Source: Platerodrilus igneus
Lineage: Eukaryota; Arthropoda; Insecta; Coleoptera; Lycidae
NCBI GenBank assembly: GCA_036346225.1
Contig: JARFIW010001670.1
Location: 1,550,001 to 1,614,000 of the forward strand
Length of the DNA stretch: 64,000 nt
Direction of reading: 5' to 3'
Shown: piece after piece, positions 46,793 through 59,880 of the stretch
Layout of the letters: each line of letters begins with the position of its first letter
How positions within the stretch are numbered: position 1 is the first letter of the stretch
The notes under the pieces: model-generated
Told to the model about the DNA's origin: nothing
What the model saw: only the letters and a program-made list of their open reading frames with translations
Database searches by the model: none
Made by a program: the position numbers and the translations under genes

Positions 46793-47519
46793 AAATAATA
46801 TGTGATTTAAAAAATTTAATATGTAGCAGTTCTCTACAGGGTAATTTGTGAAGGTAAGTCAAAAACGGACAATATTAAATGATGAATACGAGTAATGGTC
46901 TCCTAATTATCTAAGAAGCTGCAAGTAGTACAGCTTGCTATTACTACAAAAAACACATCAACTTACTTATTGATATTTAGAGGTTAAAGATATCAAGATG
47001 TTAAAACAGCAACTATATTTACTTGATTTGTTTGTGACTTTTAGCTTTTTTTTGTTAAAAAATATGTAGGACAGAAAATATTTTAATTCGGCAAAAGAAT
47101 TTATTTGGAATAAACTAATTTGTTAGTGTTCTAATTCTACAAGTGCTTTAAATCTGAGCCACAGAGTACATTAATAATCTACATTATTTGAGTCATGATC
47201 AACAATCTGCCAGGATATACAGCAATAGTAGCATGTGATTCATTTTTCATTCGTTATACACGATAAAGTTAGTATAAAAATAAACTCCAGAAAAAAGTTG
47301 CCACGTTTCTGTTATTTCAATCTCTTTTATATCTTTGATATTTTTATGTATTTGACTTATTTGTTGAATTAGTAGACTATTTGACATTGATATGAATATT
47401 AGTGTTACATTCAGTTGTAAAATAATGTAGAAAACTTCAACTGAATCACATTCAACATAAACAAATAACTGCAACACATAAGGGAATTATACCACAAATA
47501 CACAGGAGCAAAACAAAAA
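46793..47519. other. AT-rich sequence, no gene recognised
   Basis: Nothing supportable was seen. Short open frames only. Confidence 0.5.
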
Positions 47520-47649
47520 TGATCTATTACAAGTCTCACGGTCATGTTGGAACCGACACCATCACCTCCACACATCCGACAAATATTTCAAAGCACAATG
47601 CCCATATCTTGAAGACACAGACGTTTCAGAAAAGTAACCATAATATTTT

Positions 47650-48592
47650 CATGTGTATACCAAAAATGCTAGTTTAATGACTGTCCCATACAGACTGGAT
47701 GATGATACATATAACACAAAAATTAAAAGTATAAATGATGCTTTAATTAGATTGAATGTGAACAATCTAAACTTTGCAACCATTAACATCAATAAGTATT
47801 TAGACCATTCACATTATACAACTTTTGGACTGCACCTAAATTTAAGGAGTAAAAAGAAACTAAGTCACGTTGTATCAAATATTGTTAAATCCTATCAAAA
47901 CAATCAGGGTAAAATATCTGTCGTGGTATCTCAACCAATAGATATAGGAATTTCTACCTCACAATGACAATGAAGCCAATACTTCAGCATATGATGTAAA
48001 CAATTTAATATATTTTAAGTCATCCGGAGTACCATCTACATCTACTTTCCCTGGTGAAACTACATCACGGTTATAGTTATTCTATTAAAACATCTAGTCC
48101 ATTAATGACAAAATCAATAAAATAGACTCAGTCATGTTGGACAAAAACTTTCAAATAGTATATTTTTATGGAACATTAGCTGAGTTACAATTAAGTGTCA
48201 TTTATTAGTTTAGAACGATACCTCACACCATCTTATTTTACACGGACAGAAAAAACCTATGGGAGCTCTATAGTTTTATTAAATAAGCATCTAAACAACC
48301 AATACCAATTCTACATGTTGTAAACAAATTTTCTGCGAAGACTCATCGTGAGAACTTGGCTGTATTGTTGCTACACATGAATACAATAATAGTCAACACA
48401 TACAGATTGTCCTTAGGTAACTTTAATATTTTTCAGACCATGCTTAATAGTTCCGTCAATCTAATAGTTAACTCAACAAACATCATAATCTGTGGGGATT
48501 TTAATGTTAAATTCAACACAGTTGACAGTAAAGCATCCAAATTAATCGATGCATGTCAGTCATTTAAACGTGAACCAGCAGTTCTAACGTAA
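47650..48592 (+). pseudogene. LINE ORF1-like (SGNH-type end) and endonuclease remnant
   Basis: Segment 47653-47967 contains LNFATININKYLDHSHYTTF followed by GLHLNLRSKKKLSHVV, resembling the last catalytic block (Asp-x2-His, HLN) of SGNH/GDSL esterase domains found in ORF1 of some LINE clades. Segment 48356-48592 contains NIIICGDFNVKFNTVDS, the GDFN motif of the LINE endonuclease. The order ORF1 then endonuclease is as expected. RT is missing; a BEL integrase remnant follows. The SGNH assignment is inference from one motif. Confidence 0.55.
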
Positions 48593-48599
48593 AATAGCC

Positions 48600-49830
48600 C
48601 CACGTTAGGGTGCCCAGTATATCAGAGGAAGATGAAACAATATTTAGGTAAGCCCTTGCCAGAGGCGATACTCTAAGACTTAACATCCCTGAAGTACATC
48701 GGAGTTTTCTGAATATAAATATAGCCCAGGGTAAGGAATATATGACAATTGGCTAATAGTAAAAAGCAAACTCCCTGTAAGTCAATACAGCTAATTCTGG
48801 AGACTAATCTGGCATTTTTGCATGAGAATGGGTTTAGTCAACGGACGAATCCTCACTAATGGGAAATCTTTCAAGCCCTTTTTGATAACAGGGGTAGATT
48901 ATGAGATCCCTATAACAATTAAAGAATGCAATCGTAGGGGATGAGTATAATGCTTATCAATGTTACATTGCGGTGTTCGTTTGTCTTTTTAGAAAGGCAG
49001 TTCACCTAGAATTAGTTTTGAATCTAAGCTCTGATTGTTTTCTGTCCTCACTGAAGCGATTCGTTGCATGTAGAGGAAGATGTTCTAACATTTATTCTGA
49101 CAAAATGCAACTAATTTTGCTAAAATAGATTAAACACTTAAGGAGTTAGATCATTGGAATAAGTTCCAAGACTATGATGCGAAAACAACAATATAGTTTG
49201 GCATTTTGTTTCTCCAACAGCTCCCACATTTGGTGGATTATGGGAAGCAGCAGTAAAATCGATGAAATATATTTGTGTCAAAGCACTGGAAATCTACCTT
49301 CACTTTTGAGGAGTATACACATTCCTAGTACAGGTAGAACGGTGCCTGATTTCACGTCCAATACTGCCCATGTCAGATGATCCTAACGACTTTTCTGTCC
49401 TTACTCCTCCTCATTTTCTGGTTGGTGAACCACTGTTTGCCATTCCAGAACCACAATACAGCAATATACCGGTAAGTCAACTGAAATGTTGGAACCTCAT
49501 TCAGCAGTTATATCAACATTTATGGCAATGGTGGTCAGATAAATACCTAAACCACTTACACAGTCCCACAAAATAAAATTGTACCACAAAAAATTTAGAC
49601 TTACACAGTCGCACAAAATGAAATTATACACCAAAAAATTTAGAACAAGGGCAATTAGTTTTGTTGAAGGAAGAAAACGTGCCTCCATCAGAATGGAAAG
49701 CAAGAAGAATATTGCAAGTGTTTTCTGGTCGTGATGCAGTGGTGCGTGTTATGTCTGTGACAACTGCCATTGGAGTGTAAACTGTGCCGCAAATAAATTA
49801 TATGCTTTTCCTTCAGATGACATTGATTAG
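48600..49830 (+). pseudogene. Second BEL/Pao integrase remnant
   Basis: A decayed + strand sequence, different from the element at 40694-46787, reads through a CLFRKAVHLELVLNLSSDCF and SSLKRFVACRGRCSNIYSD series (integrase core with the second Asp), a [13 protein letters not shown] block near 49220-49250, then DPNDFSVLTPPHFLVGEPLF and a C-terminal NVPPSEWKARRILQVFSGRD-type domain near 49680-49730. Stops and frameshifts are frequent. No LTRs were recognised. Confidence 0.8.
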
Positions 49831-51390
49831 GTTACACAAGTTTATAATAAGTTGTCATATATCAAAGTATTATATGTAACTTTAATTGTTTAGGTTGAAA
49901 GTACATCCTTTCATGGCCGACAATATTTTTAGTCCTCTTTTTCCTGTTTTTATATAAAGTATGCATGGACGCCATTTCCATACAATATGTTTTTAGTTTG
50001 TATTTACTTGCAGCTGTATTGCACAAAAATCTTGTGGAGAGTGGGGAAAATAAGTTTACGTTGAGGGTCAATTAACATACCTGTAGAGAAAGAAGGTAGT
50101 ACTTCAGTATATGTCGAGGAATATTATTATAATGTTACAGTTTGTGTGTAATGTATCGATATGCATACTGCGATACTGGTAATTTATTTACTTAACTGAT
50201 ACGGATCGTGATACATGTTTGTCATTAATTAATAGCATAATGCGGCATATTAATTAAGTTCGTTAAATTGTATATCATATTGAAATTAATTAGATGTTGC
50301 ATTAAGCCACTTTTGTTTCATTATTTACGTTATCAATACATTAACAGTGAATTAAGCACCTCTGGCACAACCTACGTATTTAATACATAAATAATTTGGC
50401 AATTTCATTCACTAGAAAGTAAGGGTACATCTTGCAATTTGGCGTCTTTTACATGGGTTTTACAAACCCAAGTTCAAACACTCATGTAATTGGAGAACCT
50501 TATATTCTTTACAAAACGGGCAAATAAAAGATTATCAAGTTTAAAACAATTAATTTTACTCTTCCCAGAAACCAGAAAACAAAATAAGTATTCATTAGTT
50601 ATTCAATAATTTAAGACTAAATGTGGCTTTATATTTGATAATTGGTAAACATTTTAATCACTTATATGACATGTCATTATAAGGTGAAATGCATATAATA
50701 TTAATTGCAATTTTATTAGCATTTTACCTTCATTATTATAGGCATGATTTATACTCTACTAATCTACAGTTTATTTGAGTAATTGCTTTCTATTTTTCGC
50801 CAGATCCTCTATTACAATTTTGTGCACTTTAATAATTTTGTGTTATCTAACGTAGGTTTTTGTAATTCTACTTAAAAATTTAACTATTATAGGTTGATTT
50901 TGTAATTTTTTATTACTAAAGCGGTGGCAACAATCAATTAATTAAGACGGAATTTTTAGTTCCAATTTGTCGTTACATAGTTTAAGATTATTTCATTTGT
51001 AGATGCATTTTTGCTTTCTGGAATCACAAAAGTTCCCAAGCTATTCTTCCTCGTATACTGTTTGATGTTGTCAGTGGCAGAAAAACTTAATGCCTTAATT
51101 TCAAATTCACTGACATTCTTAAAGAGTAAAAAGTATCGCGTTCTTCTGGTACAATATGTAACTGTTTTATTATGTTAACCTTCTTCCTCTTTTAATTTGT
51201 CTAATTTATATATTTGAAGTAAAATTGTTGTGTATCCATAGTTGAATGTTTTTTTAATATACTCGCAAAACTTAAATAGATTTAAATGACAACAAACCAC
51301 ATCGGGAATCTATAATCGTTACATATACAAATACTACCTGTTGCTGCCTAAAACTATTTACAGTTAAATGAATTATATTTTGAAAAACAA
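49831..51390. other. AT-rich sequence, no gene recognised
   Basis: No coding or repeat structure could be supported. Confidence 0.5.
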
Positions 51391-52021
51391 CTGTACAGGG
51401 TTAGTTAAAAGTAAGAAGACTATAATTTATTGTAGTTAATATTTATTTTAAGAAATTATGTTCAATACAAAAGTTTTTAAAATTTTTATCTACATTTTAG
51501 AATGCTTGAAATTTTTTTCTTTGATTGTTTTAAGTTACGCCTGTCCGCATAAATTTTTTAAATGGAAACTTGTTAATTTTACTCTACCATTCAATAGATC
51601 ATTTTCTTCTTTTTACAATATTATTTGTCTTTTTTTTAAATTTATTAATAACATTTTTACAAGAAAACAGTTGAAATATTTAATAAATTTTAGGTACATC
51701 TAAAACAGGCAAAATTATTTGCAGTAAAGTTATTGGTCACATTCTCATCATTAAAAACAAATTAATTAATAAGTAAATTAACGACCTATTAATTTAAAAA
51801 ATCCGATGGGAATTCTTTAAAAATTGACAGGAATTTTTGTATCGTCCTGCTAATTCGGATTTTTAAGATGTTGGTTCAAATATTACAATGTACTTACTAA
51901 TTAGTAGGTACATTTTTGATAGACAAAAACCAAAGTGATAAACAAATTTGAACCAGGTAACTAGCAGTGGTTATTGTTTATGTCAAATACAATTGTGCAT
52001 TTTATTTCTGTTAGTATTAGC

Positions 52022-53106
52022 AATGGTGGCTTTAAGTAAACGTGAATTGAAGTACTTATGATGCTGGGTTATTGAGGCAGACGCAGAAGTTTAAAAGACA
52101 TTTGTAATTTATCTAATAATAAGTATAGAAATAGAAAATCAACTTCTAAATCCATTGTTGCTAAAACTTTAAAATGCTTTGAACAAACGAGTAGCGTTAA
52201 AGATGTACCAAGAAATGGTGCACCTATAACAGCGAAAACCGATGATAAAAACTAAATGTTTTATTGGTTGTATCTGAAGATCCCCATTTATCAAGCAACC
52301 AATCATCGGCAAATCTGAATATTTTACAGTCATTAGTCATTTTAATTTTAAAAAGTGAAAAGTATAAATCTTATAAGGCACAACTTTAACACAAATTGAC
52401 GAAAGAAGACTTGTCCGAAAACTACAATTTTATGAAGAAATGTCAGATATTTGCAATAATAATGAAAATTTTGTCAACAATATTCCTTTCTCTGATAAAG
52501 CTGCTTTTTGCCTTACCGGCAAAGTAAACAGACATGAATGCAGATACTGGTCAGCTGAAAATCCTTTTTTGATTTTTGAAGCACCTTATGCAGCATCCCC
52601 AGAAGGTTAATGTTTGGGTTGGCATTCTAGGGGATCATATTATCAGTTTGTTTTTCGTCAATAGCAATTTAATTTCGACTCTGTATTTGCAGCTATTGTA
52701 AAATCAAATTATATTTGTATGTGCTATGCTCTATCCACCTGAAAACAACGAACACCTTCCTAGTAACAGTATCTGGTTCCAGCAAAATGGCGCCCCACCA
52801 CATTGTAGTTTAAATGTTTGTCAATATTTGAGTAACGTTTTTCCAAACAAATGGATTGAGAGACGAGGAAACATTGAGTGGCCAGCCCATTTGCCTGATT
52901 TAAGCCCTTTAGATTTTTTCTTTGGGATACATAAAAGACAAGTTTACAAATATAAGCCCCATGACATAGAGCATTCAAAAATCCGAATAACCAAGACGAT
53001 ACAAGAAATTCCTAGTGAATTTTTAGAGAATTCTCTTTGGGGTTTTGTAAGTCAATTGGGTGATTGTCAAACTACAAATAGAGGACAATTTGAACACTTA
53101 ATTTAA
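52022..53106 (+). pseudogene. Tc1/mariner-like transposase relic
   Basis: From ATG 52022 the decayed frame follows insect DDE_3-type transposases: helix-turn-helix start (RRRSLKDICNLSNNKYRNR), SVKDVPRNGAPITAK (linker), CRYWS-like catalytic region at about 52530, then NSIWFQQNGAPPHCSLNVCQ, NIEWPAHLPDLSPLDFFFGI (the NGAPPH and PDLSPLD blocks; the catalytic Asp before GAPPH is Asn here) and a GQFEHLI end. The last 126 codons are open. TACAGGGTT at about 51395 could be a terminal repeat; no partner was found. Confidence 0.85.
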
Positions 53107-53599
53107 TCTACTTAGTCATTAATGTGTTTTTGATGATAAGGTTGTGACCGATAACTTACTGCAAATAATGTTGTCTATCTTATATATCATATTACATCAT
53201 ATTTATTTAAATGAATGCTTCAGATTTCGATATGCTCATAAGAGGTGCTACTCAAATTTGTGTTATTGTTTCTATTTCATTCTTCACTTATGCTTTCCAA
53301 GATTGGATCTTTGGATTCAAATCTACAGTTTTAAATATGCACAACATTTTGAGGTTGAGAAAAGCAACTATATATTTCATTCTGTATGAGCAGAAAGGAA
53401 AAATGATGTATTAAACATTATCCAATGCATAAGACGTATAGAAATCTATGTTGCATGTATTTCCTTGTTTAAAAATTGCTTCAAATATAATTATTATAAT
53501 ACTTTGACACATTAATACTTCTTTAAGTTGAGACATTAAGATTATAATTCATGCCAAAGCAGTAATAGTATTTACACTTAGTATATACTAATAGTTCAT
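53107..53599. other. Sequence between the mariner relic and the channel gene
   Basis: Probably contains the 3' UTR of the - strand channel gene. No clear poly(A) hexamer on the - strand near the stop was identified. Confidence 0.4.
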
Positions 53600-54439
53600 T
53601 TAGAGATATTCAGCAAATAATATCCAGTATGTACCGTTTAAAACAAAAAACAATAAGGGAAAAAATACACGAGAAAATCTATCAATATAAATTGCCCTCT
53701 TTCTTGCTTTTTGAGCAGGCGTAATTGTAGGAGCTGGTTTTGGAGCACCTGTAAGTAAATATGTATTTTCTTTTCCAGCTAAATCAAAAATATTTTCTTT
53801 CTTTGGAGGTGGAGCTGGTGGTTTAGGTGCATCAAAATCTCCAAGAACTATATTTACCAAACAGTACTCCATTAGTGCCATAAAAACAAACCTAGAAAGA
53901 ACACATTATCTCTTTGCATGAAATTTGTACAAATAATTTTACAGAGTGCATACGGACATAAATGCATCAACGGCTTTTAAATAGGACACTGGTGGTAAAG
54001 CAGCTTGACTCTTTGCATGTTGCGTTGATAATGTCAGTAAAGAAGTTACACCAAGTGTAACACGAGCCGGAGCCGCCTCTGGTTTTATCCAAAATGATAC
54101 CCACTATAATGCAAGTTTTTATTCAAAACACAGAGATAATGCCAAAGTACTTACAGACATTATTACTATCAGACATGTTGGAATGTACGTGTGGAATAAG
54201 TAATAACCAAGACGACGTTTTAGGACAAATACTACTTCAAGGCAGGTAAAATTACCTAAAAAATAATAATAACCATTTAGTACGTTAATTAATTCATAAC
54301 TTGCCAGTGGAGTATACTTGAGTGCAATCTGCAGTGTTATTTTTTACCAATGCAAGTTGAGGTAATTCGATGTTTTCATCAACAACTAATGGAACATCAG
54401 GATCCCATTGGAAAATCATATCATCGGTTGTGTGGGAAA
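53600..54439 (-). CDS. Cys-loop ligand-gated chloride channel, C-terminal half
   Basis: Pentameric ligand-gated channel subunit of the glycine/glutamate-chloride type. Four exons on -: 54439-54305, 54255-54155, 54103-53943 and 53891-53600 (stop at 53600-53602), with introns of 49, 51 and 51 nt. The first encodes the end of the extracellular domain with a second Cys pair around YSTG ([12 protein letters not shown] across the junction), as in glycine, GluCl and HisCl receptors. TM1 is [21 protein letters not shown]2 has [17 protein letters not shown], where the Pro-Ala-Arg start predicts anion selectivity; TM3 is [20 protein letters not shown]. The TM3-TM4 loop is short (about 50 residues, Pro-rich), and TM4 is [20 protein letters not shown]. 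The intron after the first exon has a GC donor (GCAAGT). Upstream exons lie further right or outside the window. Exact subtype (for example CG12344- or pHCl-like) is not certain. Confidence 0.92.
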
Positions 54440-54839
54440 CTGCAATATTTACAATACATATTACAAATTCGATTTGTTGTAATTAATTAATAAGAAAAGT
54501 TTTGCAATTTATTATTTGGCTCATACTATCTTTAACTAGTCTAACCTTTTATTAAGAGTTTTGAATTTTATCAGGTATCATTTTATGCTACTCTGTTGTT
54601 TATTCTTATTTGTGCTGCATCAATTTGCAAAAATAAAAGATGTTATTTAAGTAAAATGGTCTCTTTATAAAAGGAAGAATTGATTTTAATGCAAAAGCGG
54701 GAAATGCCTTATTCTAGTGCTAACTTGTACACCTTTTAAATAATTCCACATAATGCACATACAATCCACGTGTAATTTATAAATGCTCGTGATGTTTACT
54801 GCAATTTAAATTTTAAGCTAATACATTTACATTAAAGAA
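54440..54839. other. Intron or flank of the channel gene
   Basis: No further exon of the channel was recognised here. The next exon upstream would be to the right, beyond the LINE insertion, so this is most likely intron. Confidence 0.5.
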
Positions 54840-54919
54840 AGTATTAGTTTTAATACTGTAACTTCTACATCCATAAATAATTGTGAGATACTACACATAC
54901 ATATAAAAGATTCAAACTT

Positions 54920-55190
54920 AACAGTAGTGGGTATGTATAGACCACCCTCTTGCACAATTCAGGGTTTTTAGAATTATTAAACTCGATAATGTCCAGGATC
55001 CGACTACTTCCTACTTTAATCTTGGGTGATATGAATATTGATATATTAGTACATAATCAACACACGTTAGATTACGAAAATACTATTGCAATGCATGCAT
55101 ATAGAATTGCAAATAATAAAAATTGCCCACAGGCATAGGTTTTTAAAAAAATAGTTTAATTGACTATATTCTTGTCAATAGAACCTAAAA
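54920..55190 (+). pseudogene. LINE endonuclease fragment
   Basis: Contains VVGMYRPPS, LLPTLILGDMNIDILVHNQ (the GDMN catalytic motif) and a following IDYILVN block. The endonuclease domain lacks its N-terminal part in a continuous frame and is broken by stops. Confidence 0.8.
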
Positions 55191-55829
55191 ACGCTAATTA
55201 AAATGGAAGATCATAATATTTCAGATCACACACTTTTACATATTACACTTAGTCAAACTGTAACAATAATGCATACTACATAAATAAAGCAATGTATAAT
55301 AAACTATGAGAAATTAAAAAGTGAAGTTAATACAAAGCTGCGATTAAGAAATAACGTAAAAATACCTTTAATGAATTAGTAAATTTGATAGCTTTACATA
55401 AAACAAAATGTACTAAAGAAGTTACGATTACGATAAAAAATAATAACCACTGGATTAATTGTAAATTTATTGAAAAAGTTAAAGAGTGTGATAAAGCATA
55501 CAAAAGGATGAAGTACTTAAATACTATTGAAACAAAAAATCATTTTAAAAACTTAAAGAACGCTGTAAACTATCTCAAAAATGCACTCCGTAAGCAATGG
55601 GCTAAAAAAATTTAATAAAGCTAGTAATAACCCAAGAAAAATTTGAAAGTAATAAATAGTATTATTTGGAATGCTAGATACTCATATGATAATAAAGTCG
55701 ATTATATACTTACACCAGAGGGTGAAAAAAATGAAGGGATTGAAATTGCTGAGGCATTTACAAACATTTTAATACTATAGGTAAAAAATTGCTGACAAGT
55801 TAAGAGTAACACACACTTAGCCTTTCAAG

Positions 55830-57313
55830 AAGAAAAATTGTAAATCTGTAGTTCTTTTACCTGTAACTACAAATAAAGTATTTAACATACTAATTAGCCT
55901 CAAAAACAATAGTACTCTTGGTGAAGACAAGTTGTGCAAGACAGATTTAATTCAAATATAGGGTGTAAATTTAGGTGACAAAATTACTAATATTATAAAT
56001 GATATTATGGAAAATGGCATTTTTCCAGAAGAATAAAAAATAGCCAAGATAATAACTATATATAAATCTGGTAAATGTAATGAACTGTCTAATTATAGGC
56101 CTATTTCTATATTAACAATATTTGCAAAAATAACCGAAACAGTAATAAAAATCAAACTAATTAATTTTATTGAATCTACATTCAAAATGGATGATTATCA
56201 ATATGGCTTCCAACAAAAGAGTAGTACTACCAGTGCAGCAGTTGATCTACTAGAACAAGTGTTTAATCAACTAAATGAAAATAAGTATGTTGGACTAGTA
56301 TTTATAGATTTGCAAAAGGCTTTTGACATGGTTATTCACAATATATAACTTAATAAAATGCATAAAATGGGTATTCGAAACATCGCCTATAAATTAATTC
56401 AAACTTATTTGTATAACCGAATGCACTACAGGATGGTAAATGGTTGTAAGAGTTAAACAAGATCATGCAACGTTGGTGTACCTCAAGGAAGTGTATTGGG
56501 GCCCATATTATACTTGTTATATGTTCTAAGTTTGAAGTACGCCAAACTGCAAGCAAGATATTTCATGTATGCAGATGACATGGTATTGTTTTATTCAGGC
56601 ATTGATCTGAACATATTGCAACAGCAAATTAATAATGACTTGGAGATTTATTCTATATGGTTATTAACGAATAAACTTAGTATATACACTAATAAGACAG
56701 TATATATGTTAATAAGGCAAAAAATAAACCTACTCGCAATTTAAACATATCAATTAATAATAAATCTGTTAAGAGAGTTGATGCACATAAATATTTGGGT
56801 TTACTAATAGATGATAATTTTACATGGAAGGCACACATAAATTATCTAATTAAAAAGCTTACATCAATAACTGCAGTCTTGAAAAGATATTCCTATACTC
56901 TGAGTTTACGTACTATAAGAATAGTTTACAACAGCTTCATTGAACCGTATTTAAGATATCTCATAGTATGTTGGGGTAACGCACCTATCTATCTTATCAA
57001 CCAGTTACAAAGAACTCAAAACAGAATGATAAAAATTTTATATAGACTGAATTACTATACCCCAACTACATTGATTTATAAAAATTTAAGTATCTTTAAT
57101 GTTAGTACTATTTTAAAGCATAAACAAGCAAAGCTAATTTTGAACATGGAACACAAAATTTTGAAAAGTAACAACATACTAACTAGAGCTGAAGCAATTC
57201 ATGCACATGTAACGAGATTAGCTGTACACTATAGAATGGAGCTTAAGAAAACAACTAAAGGTCAAACTTCACCACTACCAATCCAAAGAAACTTTCAACT
57301 CAATTTCAAATAA
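55830..57313 (+). pseudogene. LINE reverse transcriptase
   Basis: RT blocks in order: LSNYRPISILTIFAKITE, DDYQYGFQQKSSTTSAAVDL, GLVFIDLQKAFDMV, VGVPQGSVLGPILYLLYV, YFMYADDMVLFYSG (intact Tyr-Ala-Asp-Asp), then GLLIDDNFTWKAHINYLIKK and the thumb/C-terminal region YLRYLIVCWGNAPIYLINQL to a stop at 57313. Stops occur at about 56346, 56454 and 56742. It is the best-preserved LINE RT in the window. Confidence 0.9.
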
Positions 57314-58319
57314 ATTGAAATTAATCAATAATAAATTCAAATTTAAGAGGGTACTGAAACATTATATCCATAATTATAAAGTGCCTTAAATATCAGATAG
57401 TAAGTGGCCGCAAATGTATCATGCTATATGTATATATGTGAATGTGAATATATGTATGTCTCTGTTACTTAACTTTACTTAAGTTAACTAAATTAATTTA
57501 AATTATAGTAAATTGCTTAAATTGAGTTGAATTAAATCAAAATATAATAAAATAAAATAAAAATACTAAAATTATACTTAAAAATAAAGTTAGTAAAGTA
57601 TTGTATTCAGATACTGCATTAAATATAATAGTATAGGAATACTATCAAGATAGAAAGTTCATAATCAAATATTTGGGATATGGGTGATTAGAAATGTTTG
57701 TTTATTATATTATAGTATGTAATAGGAATATATTTGTTTGTTTGTTTTTTTTCTACTTCTTACTTCATTGTCTTTATTTCATCTAATTTTAAATCTTTTA
57801 CCTATTACTCTGATGTATTACGCATAAATAACTGTAGGCCTTGTTATCAGTTGTTCTGAACTGTATTAAAGGTTATGAATAAATAAATAAATGGAAAAAA
57901 TATATTATGGTAGACAATCATCTGTAATATTCCAATGTTTACTTCTACACATTACATTAAGATCAGAATATTGATTTCGAATTAGGACAAGATATAAAAA
58001 CAAGTGATGATCTGTGATATTTGAAGTCGTTGATATATATAAGTTTATTTCAAGATATACTGAACACATAAATTGTTTTATTACTTCAATTTGCTCATAA
58101 ATCTTATACAACAGTACCACCATGACGATGTTGTAAACAAATATTCAGCCCTATTTCATATCATCAACGTTAAATTCACTGACGTCGTTAACTTCTGAAA
58201 TATAGTGACTGATTAACGTTTCAATACGAAAATGCTATTTTATAACTTTCTAACGATCTATTTAAAAAAAATAGTTGTAGAATTTGAAATGACTTGTTAT
58301 TGAAACTTCTATAGATTAT

Positions 58320-59280
58320 TAAGACTGTTCATCATCTTTAGAAAAACTCTATGATGCTCTAGTTTACAATGGAAAATGGAAAAAAAATGTTCGTAATACT
58401 CAAAAAGATTGGAATGAGTTTTAGGGATAGACAGATAGTACTTAGCTTATACAAAGAGTAAACAGGAGTAATAGAATTACAGCTGGAACGTAGAATAGAA
58501 AATATTAGGAAAGGGGTGAGACAAGGATGTGCCCTATCCTCATTAATTATTAACTTATACATGAAAAATGCAATAAATACTGCCAAATGCAAGAAGATAT
58601 TTGAAAATATTATGCAGGGACAAAAGATTGATATGTTTAGATTTGCATATGATATAGCGATATTACCATCTAGCAAGGAAGATTTAGAAGCTGCTTAATG
58701 AAAAAGAAACAGTTCTAACAGAGAAATACGGTATGAAAATTAAGAAAAATAGAACTAAAGTACTAGTATGCAAAGTAGGGGGAAAACTAGAATACAAATA
58801 GGTAACGATAACTTACAAAAGGTTAACTACCTAGGAATCCAAATAATGCAAGATGGAAAAAACGCAAAAGATTTAAAGCAAACATTAGTACAAGGTCGTG
58901 CTACATTTAAGAAGAAGAAGCAATTACTGTGTTAAAAAACAACAAACACAGAAACAAGGAAATGATTGCTTAAAACATATGTGTGGAGCACAGAACTATA
59001 TGGCTGAGAAACCTGGACAGTAGGAGAAGCGGTCAGGAAAAAAATAGAAGTGGTGCTACAGACGTATGATGAAGATACATACCATGGACAGACAAAGTTA
59101 ACAATAAAGTGGTACTAAAAATGGTAGGAGAAGTAAGAAGTATGTGGAAAACAGTAAAAATAGGCGAGATAGTATGAAAGGCTACATACCAAGGCATGCG
59201 GAAATAGTGCGTTATATATTAGGAGGGATAAGAAAAAAGGAGAGGTAGAGGTAGACCTAGGTTAGACTACTGTACACAAA
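58320..59280 (+). pseudogene. LINE RT C-terminal half, RTE/other clade
   Basis: Contains KGVRQGCALSSLIINLYMKN (block 4), MFRFAYDIAILPSSKEDLEA (catalytic box mutated to FAYD), NYLGIQIMQDGK, and after RT a TRKxLLKTYVWSTELYG / ETWTVGEAVRKK region followed by an Arg/Gly-rich GRGRPRLDY end. This post-RT domain differs from the two jockey-like LINEs. N-terminal half absent. Confidence 0.8.
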
Positions 59281-59285
59281 TAGTG

Positions 59286-59880
59286 AAATATGTAGGCTGT
59301 GGGAATTTCAGGAAAATGTGCAGGCTAGCTCAGAATAGAAATCAATGTAGGTACGTGTCCAACCAATTCCAATTGTACTTGAACCTGATGATTATTATAA
59401 GCAACAACACATATTGGTTTTGCAATACTCTCAACTAATGTTTAATGTGTGAAAGGATTTACTGGAAAACTATTAATTCGGCAAATATCTAAGTGTTAGG
59501 GGAACATTGGTAGCCACTGGCTGATTACCCCCTTCACATACAACTGAATCTTGATAAAATAGGGCATTTAATTAGAAAACAACAGAAGGTGAACCGTACT
59601 GTATCTAAGCTGTGGGAATTTCAGGAAACGGTGTAAGCTAGCTCAGAATAGAAATAAGCGCTTAAATCTGATGATTATTATAAACAACTACAGGTGTTGG
59701 TTTTGAAATATTTTCAACTAATATTGATTGTGCGAAAAGATATATTGGACAACTATTAATTGGGCAAATGTTCAAGTGTTGGGGGATCTTGGTAGCCGCA
59801 GGCTGCTTAATCCCCTTTACATACTACTGATATCTGGGAAATAGGTTATATATTTGTAAACAATAAAAGGGGAACCACAC
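59286..59880 (+). repeat. Tandem LINE 3'-end monomers, second array
   Basis: Two units starting TGTGGGAATTTCAGGAAA at about 59296 and 59612 and containing the GCTAGCTCAGAATAGAAATMA block and GGTAGCCRCWGGCTGMTTA. The same monomers occur at 37993-38560. They sit directly after the coding end of the LINE. Confidence 0.8.

Larger units (their letters stand above)
54840..57895 (+). mobile_element. LINE (jockey/CR1-like), probably in a channel intron
   Basis: A non-LTR element on + with endonuclease and RT, ending in an AATAAATAAATAAAT tail near 57878-57892. It starts at or before the endonuclease VVGMYRPPS block (about 54925) and lies head-to-head with the - strand channel gene, just upstream of its first visible exon. 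The 5' end is not defined and may be truncated. Confidence 0.8.

Noticed and set aside
51394..51420. Left terminal repeat of the mariner relic (TACAGGGTTAG)
   Set aside because: No matching inverted copy was found right of 53106, so the element ends cannot be set.
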